This document shows positions 17,214 to 26,156 of a stretch of DNA of 64,000 nt, in pieces. The notes below the pieces were generated by a model, which saw only the letters and a program-made list of their open reading frames with translations, made no database searches and had not been told where the DNA came from. The position numbers and the translations under genes were made by a program. This DNA comes from Paludibacterium sp. B53371 (GTDB taxonomy: Bacteria > Pseudomonadota > Gammaproteobacteria > Burkholderiales > Chromobacteriaceae), in the NCBI RefSeq assembly GCF_018802765.1, contig NZ_CP069163.1, positions 2,738,311 to 2,802,310 of the forward strand, given 5' to 3'. How positions within the stretch are numbered: position 1 is the first letter of the stretch; every line of letters starts with the position of its first letter.

Positions 17214-17963
17214 TTACCCCTCGGCCGCCAGCACACGCTGGCGACGGCTCTCGGCCAGCACCATACCGGCCGACACCGATACATTCAGACTTTCCACCGT
17301 ACCGAACATCGGAATCGAGACCAGCACATCGCAATGTTCGCGCGTCAGACGGCGCATGCCCTCGCCCTCGGCGCCCATCACCCAGGCCAGCGGACCACGC
17401 TGATCGAAATGGAACAGATCGGTATCGGCTTCCATGGTGGTGCCAGCGATCCACACGCCGGCATCCTTCAGATCACGCAGCGTGCGCGCCAGATTGGTCA
17501 CCATGATGTAGGGCATGGTTTCGGCCGCGCCGCAGGCGACCTTCGACACCGTGGCATTGATGCTGGCGGCGCGATCTTTCGGCGCAATCACCGCATGGGC
17601 GCCCATGGCGTCCGCCACCCGCAGGCAGGCACCCAGATTATGCGGATCGGTCACGCCATCCAGGATCAGCAACAGCGGCGGCTCCTGCAGACTGTCGAGC
17701 ACATCCTCGACACTGACAAACTGGTGGCTGGCATCAATCCAGGCAGCGACCCCCTGATGACGGGCATTGCCGGTCAGGCTGTCCAGCCGGGTCTTGTCCA
17801 CCACATGCAGCTTGACCCCTTCCGACTGCGCCCGCTCGGACACCGCGCGCGCGCGCTCATCCTGACGGCCGCCGGCCAGATAGATCTCGATCAGACTCTT
17901 GGGGTTTTGCCACAGACGGGCATTCACGGCATGAAACCCGTGTATCAGGCGCTTGTTGCTCAT
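17214..17963 (-). CDS. rlmB: 23S rRNA (Gm2251) 2'-O-methyltransferase RlmB
   Basis: 249-residue SpoU/TrmH-type methyltransferase. An N-terminal substrate-binding domain starts [12 protein letters not shown]. The knotted catalytic domain carries [30 protein letters not shown] and [11 protein letters not shown], the three SPOUT motifs. Length equals E. coli RlmB. First gene of a unit with csoR and copZ. Confidence 0.92.
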   Translation of the reverse strand: MSNKRLIHGFHAVNARLWQNPKSLIEIYLAGGRQDERARAVSERAQSEGVKLHVVDKTRLDSLTGNARHQGVAAWIDASHQFVSVEDVLDSLQEPPLLLILDGVTDPHNLGACLRVADAMGAHAVIAPKDRAASINATVSKVACGAAETMPYIMVTNLARTLRDLKDAGVWIAGTTMEADTDLFHFDQRGPLAWVMGAEGEGMRRLTREHCDVLVSIPMFGTVESLNVSVSAGMVLAESRRQRVLAAEG

Positions 17964-18046
17964 TATTTACTCATATGAAGATTCGCGGCTATTTAACCGC
18001 GCAGCGCCGGGGAATGCAACCGCAATGCCCGACAGAGCCCACGATC

Positions 18047-21000
18047 TCAGCGCGCCGGCTGCACGATCTCCTCATCCGCGGCCAGCCAGGCAACAAAATG
18101 CTCGGCGGGCATCGGCTTGCCGAAGTAATACCCTTGCAGCGTATCGCAACCAATATTCTGCAGGAAATTGGCCTGCCCCTCGTGTTCCACCCCTTCCGCC
18201 ACCACCGCAAAGCCGAGCTTGCGTGCCATCGCCAGCACCGCCTCGGTAATCGCCGCACTATCCCCATCCTGCGGCAGACCATCAATAAAGGAGCGGTCAA
18301 TTTTCAGCGAGTCCAGCGGGAAGCGCTTCAGAATCGACAAGGACGAGTAGCCGGTCCCGAAATCATCAATCGCCAGCTTCACCCCCAGATGCTTGAGCTC
18401 ATTGAGAATCCGCACCGTCTCGACCGGATTCTGCATAATCATGCTCTCGGTGATCTCCAGCTCCAGCCGGTGCGGCGCCAGATCGGTCTGCTGCAGCGCC
18501 TCGGCCACCAGACCGATCAGATTGGCCTGCTCAAACTGGCGAGCCGACAGGTTGACCGCCACACGCGGCACCGACAAACCCTCGCGATCCCAGGCGGTCA
18601 GCTGGCGACAGGCATGCCGCAGCACCCAGGCGCCGATCGGCTTGATCAGACCGGTTTCCTCCGCCAGCGGAATGAAGCGCCCCGGCGCCACCAGTCCCAG
18701 CTGCGGGTGACGCCAGCGCAGCAGCACCTCGACCCCGACCAGCTCGCGGCGCTTGGCATCGACCTGCGGCTGGAAATGCAGCTCGAACTCATCGCGCTCC
18801 AGCGCCAGCCGCAGACTGTTCTCCATCACCAGCCGTTCCACGGTCTGGGCATTCATCTCGGCATCGAAGAACTCATAGGTATTCTTGCCGGAGTCCTTGG
18901 CGCGATACATCGCGGCATCGGCATTTTTCAGCAGGGTACGTGCATCGGCACCGTCATTGGGATACACACTGACACCGATACTGCCGGTGACATACACCTC
19001 GTGCTCCTCCAGACGCAGCGGCTTGGCCAGCACCCCCAGCACCTGCTCGGCAATCGCCGACAGATCTGCCTGGCCCTCGAAATCCGATACCAGCAGGGTA
19101 AACTCATCGCCCCCCAGCCGCGCCAGCATGCCGCGATCACCGATCGCATTGGCCAGACGAATGGCAATGACACGCAGCAGCTCATCCCCCGACTGGTGAC
19201 CAAACGAGTCATTGATCAGCTTGAAGCGATCCAGATCGATGAAAATCACCGCCAGCTTGCCCTCGCCCTCCACCATCGACAGCAGACGATCTTCCAGCGC
19301 CGAGATCAGGCAACTGCGGTTGGGCAGACGGGTCAGCGGATCGTGATTGGCCAGGAAGTGCATGCGCTCCTGCGCCTGCTTGCGCACCGTGATATCGGCA
19401 AACAGGCCGACATAGTTCACCACCATGCCCTGCGCATCCAACACCACCGACAGCGACAGCTCGGCGGGATACCACTCGCCATTCTTGCGCCGGTCGAGCA
19501 TCTCGCCACGCCAGTAGCCCTGGCTGCTGAGCGCGCTCATCATCTGCGCATAGTTATCACGCTGCTCATCACTGAAGACCCGCGAGACCTTGCCGAGCGC
19601 TTCCTCGCGCTGATAGCCGGTAATGCGGGTAAAGGCACGGTTCACCGCAATGATGCGCAGCTCGGCATCACAGATCAGAATGCCTTCGGCCGAGGTCTCG
19701 AATACCTTGGCGGTCAGCTGCTGATTGGCATCGGCGGCGATGCGGTCCGAGATATCCAGTGCAAAACCAATGCTGGCCTGACGGCCGTTATAGTCGAACA
19801 GGCGGCTGTGCACCTCGACATCCAGCAGGCTGCCATCGCGGCGCACGATGCGGGTGGTGTAATGCATGATCGGCAACTGCTGGTCAAAGCGCAGACGGAC
19901 CTGCTCGCGGATGCGCGACAGCTCCTCTGCCGGCAGGATGTCCTCCAGGCGGCAACCATGCAGCGACTCGCTGCTGCCGCCGAGCATTTCGGCGAGCTTG
20001 TCATTGAGATAGACCAGACGGTCATCCTGGAAAATGAAAATCCCCGCCAGCGACTGCTCAATCAGTGCGCCATACTTCTGCTCGGCTTCCTGAACCGCCT
20101 GCTGCTGCTTGCGTGATTCGGTGATGTCGGTCACCACCGAACCAATCCCGGCCGGCAGGCCCTGGGCATCAAACAAGGGGAACTTGGACACCAGCAGATA
20201 GTAATTGCGGCCCGCCACCTCGACATCGTATTCAAACTGCCGCGGTTCCAGGCAACGCAGTACCATCTCGTCCTGCGCGCGAATCTTGCTGGCCATCTCG
20301 ACCGGAAACAGTTCACTCGGCCGTTTGCCGATCATGTCGATCGGCGCCAGACCGACATGGGCGGCGTAGGCACGATTGACCATGGCATAGCAACCATCCG
20401 GCCCCTTGAAGGCCATCAGGTTTGGACTATTGTTGACCAGGGCTTCAACCCGCGCCTGAAACTCGCCCAGGCTGCGCTCATGCCGACGCTGCACTGCCAC
20501 CACGGCCGCCACCACCAGCCCCATGATCTCGGCCGACAACAGCACCAGCCCATCGGCGACGGCACCATACGTCGTGCCGCCGAGATTGAACCCCGTCAGC
20601 AGCACCATCACCATCACGCAGACCAGCGCGACGCCACGCCAGGTCAGGCGATAGGCAGCCACCACGATCACCGGCAGGAACAACAGGGCACTGGGAAACA
20701 GCAAGAGATGGCGTCCCGGATACAGCGCCAGACCAATCCCGAGCGTCAGCAGGCCATACAGCAGCAGCTCCACCAGGCGACGACGCTCCGGCGCTTCGTC
20801 GCTCATCGCCGGCGGTACCAGCGCACACAGGCACAGACTGGCGCAGCCCCACACCATGCCGCCCCAGGCCAGCAGATGCAGCGACACGTCAAACAGCAGG
20901 GAAAGCAGGGACAGCGACAGCGCCAGCAACAGCGCCGGATAGAAAATCAGCCGCAGTACCAGGCGTAGCAGACTGGCCGGACTGTCGAGCGACTCGCGCT

Positions 21001-21304
21001 CCGTGGTCAGCCCCAGCAGCGACAGAGCGGCAGCCAGCCCATACAAAGAGAGCGACAGACAGGCGGCCCAGCCAGGCGGAGAAAAAGGCAGCATGGCCAG
21101 GAAAGCACACAGCGGCCACCACAGCACCGGTGCCGCGCGACGCGCACGCACCACGCTGGCGGCAAAAAAAGCGTGCGGCAGAAAGGAGGCCAGTGAAATG
21201 GCAGCCAGCGGCGCCCGGGGCCAAAAGGCCAGGGCGGCAAGAAAGCAGAGGAAGGCCCCTGCATCGGACAGTCTTTTGGCATTCACGCCCGCAGATTCCC
21301 TCAT
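18047..21304 (-). CDS. Membrane PAS-GGDEF-EAL cyclic-di-GMP protein
   Basis: 1085 residues. Residues 1 to about 270 form some eight membrane helices. Three PAS domains follow, starting near NNSPNLMAFKG, EQSLAGIFIFQDD and ETSAEGILICDAE. The GGDEF domain (ARLGGDEF, DLDRFKLINDSFGHQSGD) has an intact active site but no RxxD inhibitory site upstream. The C-terminal EAL domain reads EVLLRW and keeps NLSARQF, ITESM, DDFGTGYSS, KIDRSFI and VAEGVE, so phosphodiesterase activity is expected. It probably senses an envelope or redox signal and controls c-di-GMP. Divergent from mfd. Confidence 0.92.
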   Translation of the reverse strand: MRESAGVNAKRLSDAGAFLCFLAALAFWPRAPLAAISLASFLPHAFFAASVVRARRAAPVLWWPLCAFLAMLPFSPPGWAACLSLSLYGLAAALSLLGLTTERESLDSPASLLRLVLRLIFYPALLLALSLSLLSLLFDVSLHLLAWGGMVWGCASLCLCALVPPAMSDEAPERRRLVELLLYGLLTLGIGLALYPGRHLLLFPSALLFLPVIVVAAYRLTWRGVALVCVMVMVLLTGFNLGGTTYGAVADGLVLLSAEIMGLVVAAVVAVQRRHERSLGEFQARVEALVNNSPNLMAFKGPDGCYAMVNRAYAAHVGLAPIDMIGKRPSELFPVEMASKIRAQDEMVLRCLEPRQFEYDVEVAGRNYYLLVSKFPLFDAQGLPAGIGSVVTDITESRKQQQAVQEAEQKYGALIEQSLAGIFIFQDDRLVYLNDKLAEMLGGSSESLHGCRLEDILPAEELSRIREQVRLRFDQQLPIMHYTTRIVRRDGSLLDVEVHSRLFDYNGRQASIGFALDISDRIAADANQQLTAKVFETSAEGILICDAELRIIAVNRAFTRITGYQREEALGKVSRVFSDEQRDNYAQMMSALSSQGYWRGEMLDRRKNGEWYPAELSLSVVLDAQGMVVNYVGLFADITVRKQAQERMHFLANHDPLTRLPNRSCLISALEDRLLSMVEGEGKLAVIFIDLDRFKLINDSFGHQSGDELLRVIAIRLANAIGDRGMLARLGGDEFTLLVSDFEGQADLSAIAEQVLGVLAKPLRLEEHEVYVTGSIGVSVYPNDGADARTLLKNADAAMYRAKDSGKNTYEFFDAEMNAQTVERLVMENSLRLALERDEFELHFQPQVDAKRRELVGVEVLLRWRHPQLGLVAPGRFIPLAEETGLIKPIGAWVLRHACRQLTAWDREGLSVPRVAVNLSARQFEQANLIGLVAEALQQTDLAPHRLELEITESMIMQNPVETVRILNELKHLGVKLAIDDFGTGYSSLSILKRFPLDSLKIDRSFIDGLPQDGDSAAITEAVLAMARKLGFAVVAEGVEHEGQANFLQNIGCDTLQGYYFGKPMPAEHFVAWLAADEEIVQPAR

Positions 21305-21351
21305 TGTCTCCCGAGCGGCCGGTCAACCGGTCTTTCCTGCCGGGAACCTTT

Positions 21352-21381
21352 CTGAAACAGCCATCGGGCTGCTGGTATAAT
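21352..21381 (+). promoter_or_regulatory. Extended -10 promoter of mfd
   Basis: A perfect TATAAT at 21376-21381 preceded by TGG (extended -10), with a weak CTGAAA -35 box 18 nt upstream. Transcription would start about 7 nt before the mfd ATG, giving a very short leader. Confidence 0.65.
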
Positions 21382-21393
21382 ACCGTGAGCGCC

Positions 21394-24300
21394 ATGAATG
21401 TGAAGCAATTTATGTTGGACAAATACCCCGAAATTCCTTCCCCAGGACAGAAACATCGCCTCGGCACCTTGCCGGAAGGCGTGGATGCCGCGTGGCTGGC
21501 CGGCCTGGCCCGCCAGGCAGAACGTCCGCTGCTGATCCTGACCGCCGATGCCCAGTCCGCACAGCGACTGCAGGCGGAAATCCCTTTTTTTGATCCGGCA
21601 TTGCGCGTGGCGCTGTTTCCCGACTGGGAAACCCTGCCCTACGATCATTTCTCGCCGCACAGCGACCTGATCAGCGAACGCCTGGCCACCCTCTGGCAGA
21701 TCCGCCATGGCGAGTGCGATGTGGTGCTGGCACCGCTGTCGACCGTGATGACCCGGCTGCCGCCGGTGTCCTTTCTGCTCGGCCGCACCTTCTTCCTCCA
21801 GACCGGCCAGACCCTCGACGTCGAGGCACTGCGCGCCGATCTGGTCACTGCCGGTTACAACCACGTCACCCAGGTCATGGTGCCGGGCGAGTTCTCCCTG
21901 CGCGGCGGCCTGATCGACCTGTTTCCGATGGGCTCGGTGCTGCCCTACCGCATTGACTTGTTCGATCGCGACATCGAGACCCTGCGCACCTTCGACCCGG
22001 ACAGCCAGCGCACCCTCTACCCGGTGCCGGAAGTCCGCATGTTGCCGGCACGCGAGTATCCGGCCGACGAAGACGGCGTCACCCGTTTCCGCCAGCACTA
22101 CCGTGAAAAAATCGAAGGCGACCCGTCGAGAAGCCGCATCTACCGCGACGTCTCGCAGCAACTCTTTCCGGCGGGCATTGAATACTATCTGCCGCTGTTC
22201 TTCGACGAGACCGCCACCCTGTTCGACTACCTCGGCGACAACGCCCTGGTGGTGCTGCACCACGTTGACGTGGCGGAGGCCGAGCAATTCTGGCGCGATG
22301 TCGACAGCCGTTACCTGATGGCGCGCAGCGACAGCGAACGCCCGGTACTGCCGCCGGCCGAACTGTTCCTGCGCCCCGACGACCTGATGCGCCGCCTGAA
22401 AGACTTCGCGCGCTACGAGCTGCCGCGCGACGGCGAAGCGACGGCCGGCATCCAGTCGCTGCCCGCCCTGGCGGTCGATCGCCGTGCCGAACAGCCGCTG
22501 CACCGTCTGCAGGCCTTCCTGCAGCAACAGCCCGGTCGCGTGCTGCTGATTGCCGAAAGCATGGGGCGACGCGAAACCATGCTGCAGTTTCTGGCGGAAA
22601 ATGGCCTCAAGCCGCAAACCACCGACAACTGGCAAGGTTTCCTCGGCGGCCAGGCGCCGCTGATGCTGACGGTCTCGCCGCTGTATCGTGGCTTCTGCCT
22701 GCGTGAACCGGCCATCGCCGTCATCACCGAAACCGAGCTCTATCAGCATATCGCGCGCAGCCAGACCCGGCGCGCGCGCAGCAAACCCCAGTCAGACGCC
22801 ATGCTGCGCGACCTGGCGGAGATCAAGATCGGTGACCCGGTGGTGCATGAGCAGCATGGCATCGGCCGCTACATGGGTCTGGTTTCCATGGATCTGGGCG
22901 AAGGCACCAGCGAAATGATGCAGCTCGAGTACGCCGACAACGCCAAACTGTATGTGCCGGTGTCTCAGCTACAGCTGATCTCGCGCTATGCCGGCAGTGC
23001 CAGCGACAACGCCCCGCTGCACCGGCTGGGCGCTCCGGCCTGGGAAAAGGCCAAACGCAAGGCCGCGGAGAAGGCGCGCGACACCGCGGCCGAACTGCTC
23101 AATCTGTACGCCCAGCGTGCGGCACGCGAAGGCCACAGCTTCTCGCTGGCCCACCACGATTACGACGCCTTTGCCGCCGGCTTCGGCTTCGAAGAAACCC
23201 CGGATCAGGCCAGCGCCATCCAGGCGGTCATTGAGGATATGTGCTCCGGCAAGCCGATGGACCGGCTGGTCTGCGGCGATGTCGGCTTTGGCAAGACCGA
23301 AGTGGCGCTGCGCGCCGCCTTCGTGGCCGTCATGGGCGGCAAGCAGGTGGCCGTGCTGGTGCCGACCACCCTGCTGGCCGAGCAACACTTCCAGAATTTC
23401 AGCGACCGCTTTGCCGACTGGCCGGTGAAGATTGCCGAACTGTCCCGCTTCCGTTCGGCCAAGGAGAGCAAGGCCGCACTGGAGGGTCTGAAAACCGGCG
23501 CCGTCGACATCGTCATCGGCACCCACAAGCTGGTGCAGCCGGATATCGAATTCAAAAACCTCGGTCTGGTGATCATCGACGAAGAGCACCGTTTCGGCGT
23601 ACGGCAGAAAGAGCAGCTCAAGCGCCTGCGCGCCAATGTTGACGTGCTGACCCTGACCGCCACCCCGATTCCGCGCACGCTGTCGATGGCGCTGGAAGGC
23701 CTGCGCGACTTCTCCGCCATCGCCACCGCCCCGTCGCGCCGTCTGGCGGTCAAGACCTTCGTCTCGCCACTGTCCAATGGCGTGATCCGCGAAGCCATGC
23801 TGCGCGAACTCAAGCGCGGCGGTCAGGTGTTCTTCCTGCACAACGAAGTCGACACCATCGAGAACATGCACCAGAAGCTGGCCGAGCTGATTCCGGAAGC
23901 GCGCATCGGCGTGGCGCACGGCCAGCTGCGCGAACGCGAGCTGGAGCAGGTAATGCGCGACTTCCTGCAGCAGCGTTTCAACGTGCTGCTGTGCTCGACC
24001 ATCATCGAAACCGGCATCGACATCCCCAATGCCAACACCATCCTGATCAACCGTGCCGACAAGTTCGGCCTGGCCCAGCTGCACCAGCTGCGTGGCCGGG
24101 TCGGCCGCTCGCATCACCAGGCCTACGCCTATCTGCTGACCCCGGATGGCATGACCAAAGACGCCGCCAAGCGGCTGGAAGCCATCCAGATGTCGGGCGA
24201 ACTCGGCGCCGGCTTCTATCTGGCCATGCATGATCTGGAAATCCGCGGGGCTGGCGAAGTACTGGGCGAAGGGCAATCGGGTGAAATGCAGGAGGTCGGC

Positions 24301-24816
24301 TTTGCGCTTTACACCGAAATGCTCAAGCAGGCGGTGCGCGACCTGAAGAAGGGCCGTCAGCCCGATCTGGATGCCCCGCTGGGCGTGACCACCGAGATCA
24401 ATCTGCATGGCCCGGCTCTGCTGCCGGAAGACTACTGTCCGGACGTGCACGAACGGCTGGTGCTGTACAAGCGGCTGGCCACGTGCGAAACCGACAGCGA
24501 GATCGACGCCATTCACGAAGAGCTGGTCGACCGCTTCGGCCTGCCGCCGCAGCCGGTCAAGACACTGATCGACAGCCACCGCCTGCGGCTGGCCGCCAAA
24601 CAGCTGGGGGTGCAGAAAGTGGATGCCAGCGACAGCGCCATCCAGCTGACCTTCATCGCCAACCCGCCGATCGAGCCGATGAAGATCATCAGCCTGATCC
24701 AGAGCAAGCGAAACTACAAACTGGCCGGCCAGGACAAGCTGCGCGTCGAGGTCGGCATCGAGGACGTGGCCCTGCGCGTGGTACGGGTCAAGGAGCTGTT
24801 CAAGGAGTTGAGCTGA
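21394..24816 (+). CDS. mfd: Transcription-repair coupling factor Mfd
   Basis: 1140-residue ATP-dependent translocase that removes stalled RNA polymerase at lesions and recruits UvrA. Domains in order: UvrB-like damage-recognition region (DWETLPYDHFSPH), RNA polymerase-interacting CarD-like domain (IGDPVVHEQHGIGRYMG), RecG-like helicase with Walker A GDVGFGKTE and DEEH box (VIIDEEHRFG), motif VI with QLRGRVGRS, and the C-terminal TRCF domain. E. coli Mfd is 1148 residues. Start at 21394 follows the -10 box closely; a longer open frame upstream overlaps the divergent gene. Confidence 0.96.
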   Translation: MNVKQFMLDKYPEIPSPGQKHRLGTLPEGVDAAWLAGLARQAERPLLILTADAQSAQRLQAEIPFFDPALRVALFPDWETLPYDHFSPHSDLISERLATLWQIRHGECDVVLAPLSTVMTRLPPVSFLLGRTFFLQTGQTLDVEALRADLVTAGYNHVTQVMVPGEFSLRGGLIDLFPMGSVLPYRIDLFDRDIETLRTFDPDSQRTLYPVPEVRMLPAREYPADEDGVTRFRQHYREKIEGDPSRSRIYRDVSQQLFPAGIEYYLPLFFDETATLFDYLGDNALVVLHHVDVAEAEQFWRDVDSRYLMARSDSERPVLPPAELFLRPDDLMRRLKDFARYELPRDGEATAGIQSLPALAVDRRAEQPLHRLQAFLQQQPGRVLLIAESMGRRETMLQFLAENGLKPQTTDNWQGFLGGQAPLMLTVSPLYRGFCLREPAIAVITETELYQHIARSQTRRARSKPQSDAMLRDLAEIKIGDPVVHEQHGIGRYMGLVSMDLGEGTSEMMQLEYADNAKLYVPVSQLQLISRYAGSASDNAPLHRLGAPAWEKAKRKAAEKARDTAAELLNLYAQRAAREGHSFSLAHHDYDAFAAGFGFEETPDQASAIQAVIEDMCSGKPMDRLVCGDVGFGKTEVALRAAFVAVMGGKQVAVLVPTTLLAEQHFQNFSDRFADWPVKIAELSRFRSAKESKAALEGLKTGAVDIVIGTHKLVQPDIEFKNLGLVIIDEEHRFGVRQKEQLKRLRANVDVLTLTATPIPRTLSMALEGLRDFSAIATAPSRRLAVKTFVSPLSNGVIREAMLRELKRGGQVFFLHNEVDTIENMHQKLAELIPEARIGVAHGQLRERELEQVMRDFLQQRFNVLLCSTIIETGIDIPNANTILINRADKFGLAQLHQLRGRVGRSHHQAYAYLLTPDGMTKDAAKRLEAIQMSGELGAGFYLAMHDLEIRGAGEVLGEGQSGEMQEVGFALYTEMLKQAVRDLKKGRQPDLDAPLGVTTEINLHGPALLPEDYCPDVHERLVLYKRLATCETDSEIDAIHEELVDRFGLPPQPVKTLIDSHRLRLAAKQLGVQKVDASDSAIQLTFIANPPIEPMKIISLIQSKRNYKLAGQDKLRVEVGIEDVALRVVRVKELFKELS

Positions 24817-24818
24817 CC

Positions 24819-24857
24819 AAACCACGCCCTGCCAGGACGGCAGGGCGTGGTGGTTTC
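24819..24857. terminator. Hairpin after mfd
   Basis: Perfect 13-bp stem ACCACGCCCTGCC with a 5-nt loop, lying between mfd and the convergent candidate effector gene. T-tracts on both sides are short (GGTTTC on plus, TTTGG on minus), so termination strength is uncertain. Confidence 0.65.
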
Positions 24858-24874
24858 AGCACGAGACGACAAGC

Positions 24875-25393
24875 TTAGGACCGTGAAATAGCGCGGTTAA
24901 TTTGCAAGGCCACGTTGGTTTTGGCCAGCAAATTGCTGCTGCTACCGCTGTTGATGAACTGGGGACGCGGAATGATGCGCACATAGAGACCATCGGCTTG
25001 CAAGGCCACGTTGGTTCTGGCCCGCAACTTGCTGCCGGCACTGCCAGCATCCGTCTGGCTTGCCGCATCCGTCTGGCTTGCCGCATCCGTCTGGCTTGCC
25101 GCATCCGTCTGGCCAGCTTGACGGCCCCCCTGGCCCAGCAGACGTCGGAAATCTCTGACCGACGCCGACTTCATGCCTGCGGTATCGGCTCCCTTGCCAT
25201 TCAAAAATTTTACCGCTCGCTGCTGAGACTCACGGGAGCAGAACATATTGGAACCCCCGTACGAAAACTTCCCCGATTCGTTCACCAACACGGTGGAGCT
25301 ACCCTGCAAGTTCTCCATGCGGCTCAGAATCACTTTAGGAGACGACTCGGTCGTCAGACGCGCACGACCCATGGCACTGGCAAATAAACTCAT
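24875..25393 (-). CDS. Candidate type III secretion effector with internal repeats
   Basis: 172 residues, family not recognised. Residues 1-90 (MSLFASAMGRARLTTESS to SVRDFRRLLGQGG) are Ser/Thr/Arg-rich with no signal peptide or membrane helix, as expected for a type III substrate N-terminus with a chaperone-binding region. Next comes a QTDAAS hexapeptide repeated about four times, then a 32-residue unit (TNVALQ core) that starts a second, incomplete copy before the stop. A strong GGAGG lies 8 nt before the ATG. It directly follows a CesT-type chaperone gene, the classic chaperone-effector order. No catalytic motif is seen, so it may be a small effector or the remnant of a longer one. Confidence 0.6.
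   Translation of the reverse strand: MSLFASAMGRARLTTESSPKVILSRMENLQGSSTVLVNESGKFSYGGSNMFCSRESQQRAVKFLNGKGADTAGMKSASVRDFRRLLGQGGRQAGQTDAASQTDAASQTDAASQTDAGSAGSKLRARTNVALQADGLYVRIIPRPQFINSGSSSNLLAKTNVALQINRAISRS
24902..25036. repeat. In-frame 96-bp direct repeat, second copy partial
   Basis: The block starting TTGCAAGGCCACGTTGGTT at 24902 recurs at 24998 with few changes over about 39 bp. The offset of 96 bp equals 32 codons, so the repeat is in frame in the candidate effector gene (SKLRARTNVALQ and SNLLAKTNVALQ). Confidence 0.75.
25047..25114. repeat. 18-bp tandem repeat, 3.8 copies
   Basis: GCATCCGTCTGGCTTGCC occurs three times head to tail at 25047, 25065 and 25083, followed by a 14-bp partial copy. 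The copies are identical, which points to recent expansion or slippage. In frame it encodes QTDAAS units in the candidate effector. Confidence 0.92.
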
Positions 25394-25436
25394 AATTTCA
25401 ACCTCCAGATAACGTAGATAACAGCGGCTTTAAAAG

Positions 25437-25895
25437 TCAGCGGCCAGGCAGGATCGGCGGCCCCCGGCGTTCACCCGCCGAGCCAGGTCCACTGGCCGGT
25501 GCCGTCAACTGCAGCCACAGCGCCGCCGCCTCGGCCAGCAGCCCGTCAAACGCCTCCAGCAGTTGTGGCAAGGTCGAACCACTGAGCGGCAAGCGCAGCC
25601 ACATCGTCAGGCGATCCTGCTCGTCCAGCGCCAGCACCGGCTGCCAGCGTCGGGGACCAATCTGATTAGCCTGCAGCAGGCGGCGCCACACGGCCTCCGA
25701 CGCAGCCGGCAGCGCTGCGCTCAGATCCACCAGCACAAAGCAATGCTCGCGATCGATATGACCAAAATGCAGTGTGTAGCGCTGATCCACATCCAGCGTC
25801 AGCATCTCCTGCCCTTCCACAAAACCCGATCCTGGCATGCCGATATGCTTCAGCAGTTCACCCACCACCCGATGGAAATTGTCCAGATCCTGCAT
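25437..25895 (-). CDS. CesT/Tir-type type III secretion chaperone
   Basis: 152 residues. The small alpha/beta fold typical of class I effector chaperones can be followed: N-terminal helix (FHRVVGELLKHIGM), strands (MLTLDVDQRYTLHFGHI, FVLVDLSAALP), helix ending in LLQANQIG, strand PVLALDEQDRLTMWLRLPLS, and a final helix (LPQLLEAFDGLLAEAAALW). The LLQAN and LDE...L...LP pattern is characteristic of the CesT family. Such proteins bind one effector in the cytoplasm and deliver it to the secretion ATPase. A start at 25895 has AAAGAGG upstream; the longer frame to 25940 does not. The cognate effector is likely the next gene. Confidence 0.8.
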   Translation of the reverse strand: MQDLDNFHRVVGELLKHIGMPGSGFVEGQEMLTLDVDQRYTLHFGHIDREHCFVLVDLSAALPAASEAVWRRLLQANQIGPRRWQPVLALDEQDRLTMWLRLPLSGSTLPQLLEAFDGLLAEAAALWLQLTAPASGPGSAGERRGPPILPGR

Positions 25896-26156
25896 CTCCC
25901 GCCTCTTTAGTTGCCACTGACTTGCCTGGCATCGTGCCACCGGGCTCGACAGCGAGCTTTGGCAAACGTCCCGTCTTTAGCAAAAGTTGCCCCAGGCAGC
26001 GGTGGGAGACCCAAAAACTGACAGTGGAGACTGAAGGCACCGGCCGATAACAGCCAAAACACGGCAAGGGAAGATTCAATTGCAGCCAGTCATGACTAAG
26101 CTGCACGCCCTTTTGTAGCGCGTTTCCCATTCATGACTGCAAGGAGTTCCTGTCAG

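Noticed and set aside
17975-20116. Very long open frame on the plus strand opposite the GGDEF-EAL gene
   Set aside because: Antisense reading of conserved c-di-GMP domains; the product has a low-complexity Gln/His/Arg composition typical of shadow frames in GC-rich DNA.
22969-24825. 618-codon open frame on the minus strand
   Set aside because: Antisense to the helicase half of mfd; no domain and no ribosome site.
25047-25114. Short tandem repeats considered as CRISPR
   Set aside because: Repeats are contiguous with no spacers and are in frame in a gene.
26088-26137. AGTCATGACT palindrome and a second TCATGAC before the protease gene, considered as attachment or operator sites
   Set aside because: Short, imperfect, no integrase nearby and no partner copy at the other edge of the islet.
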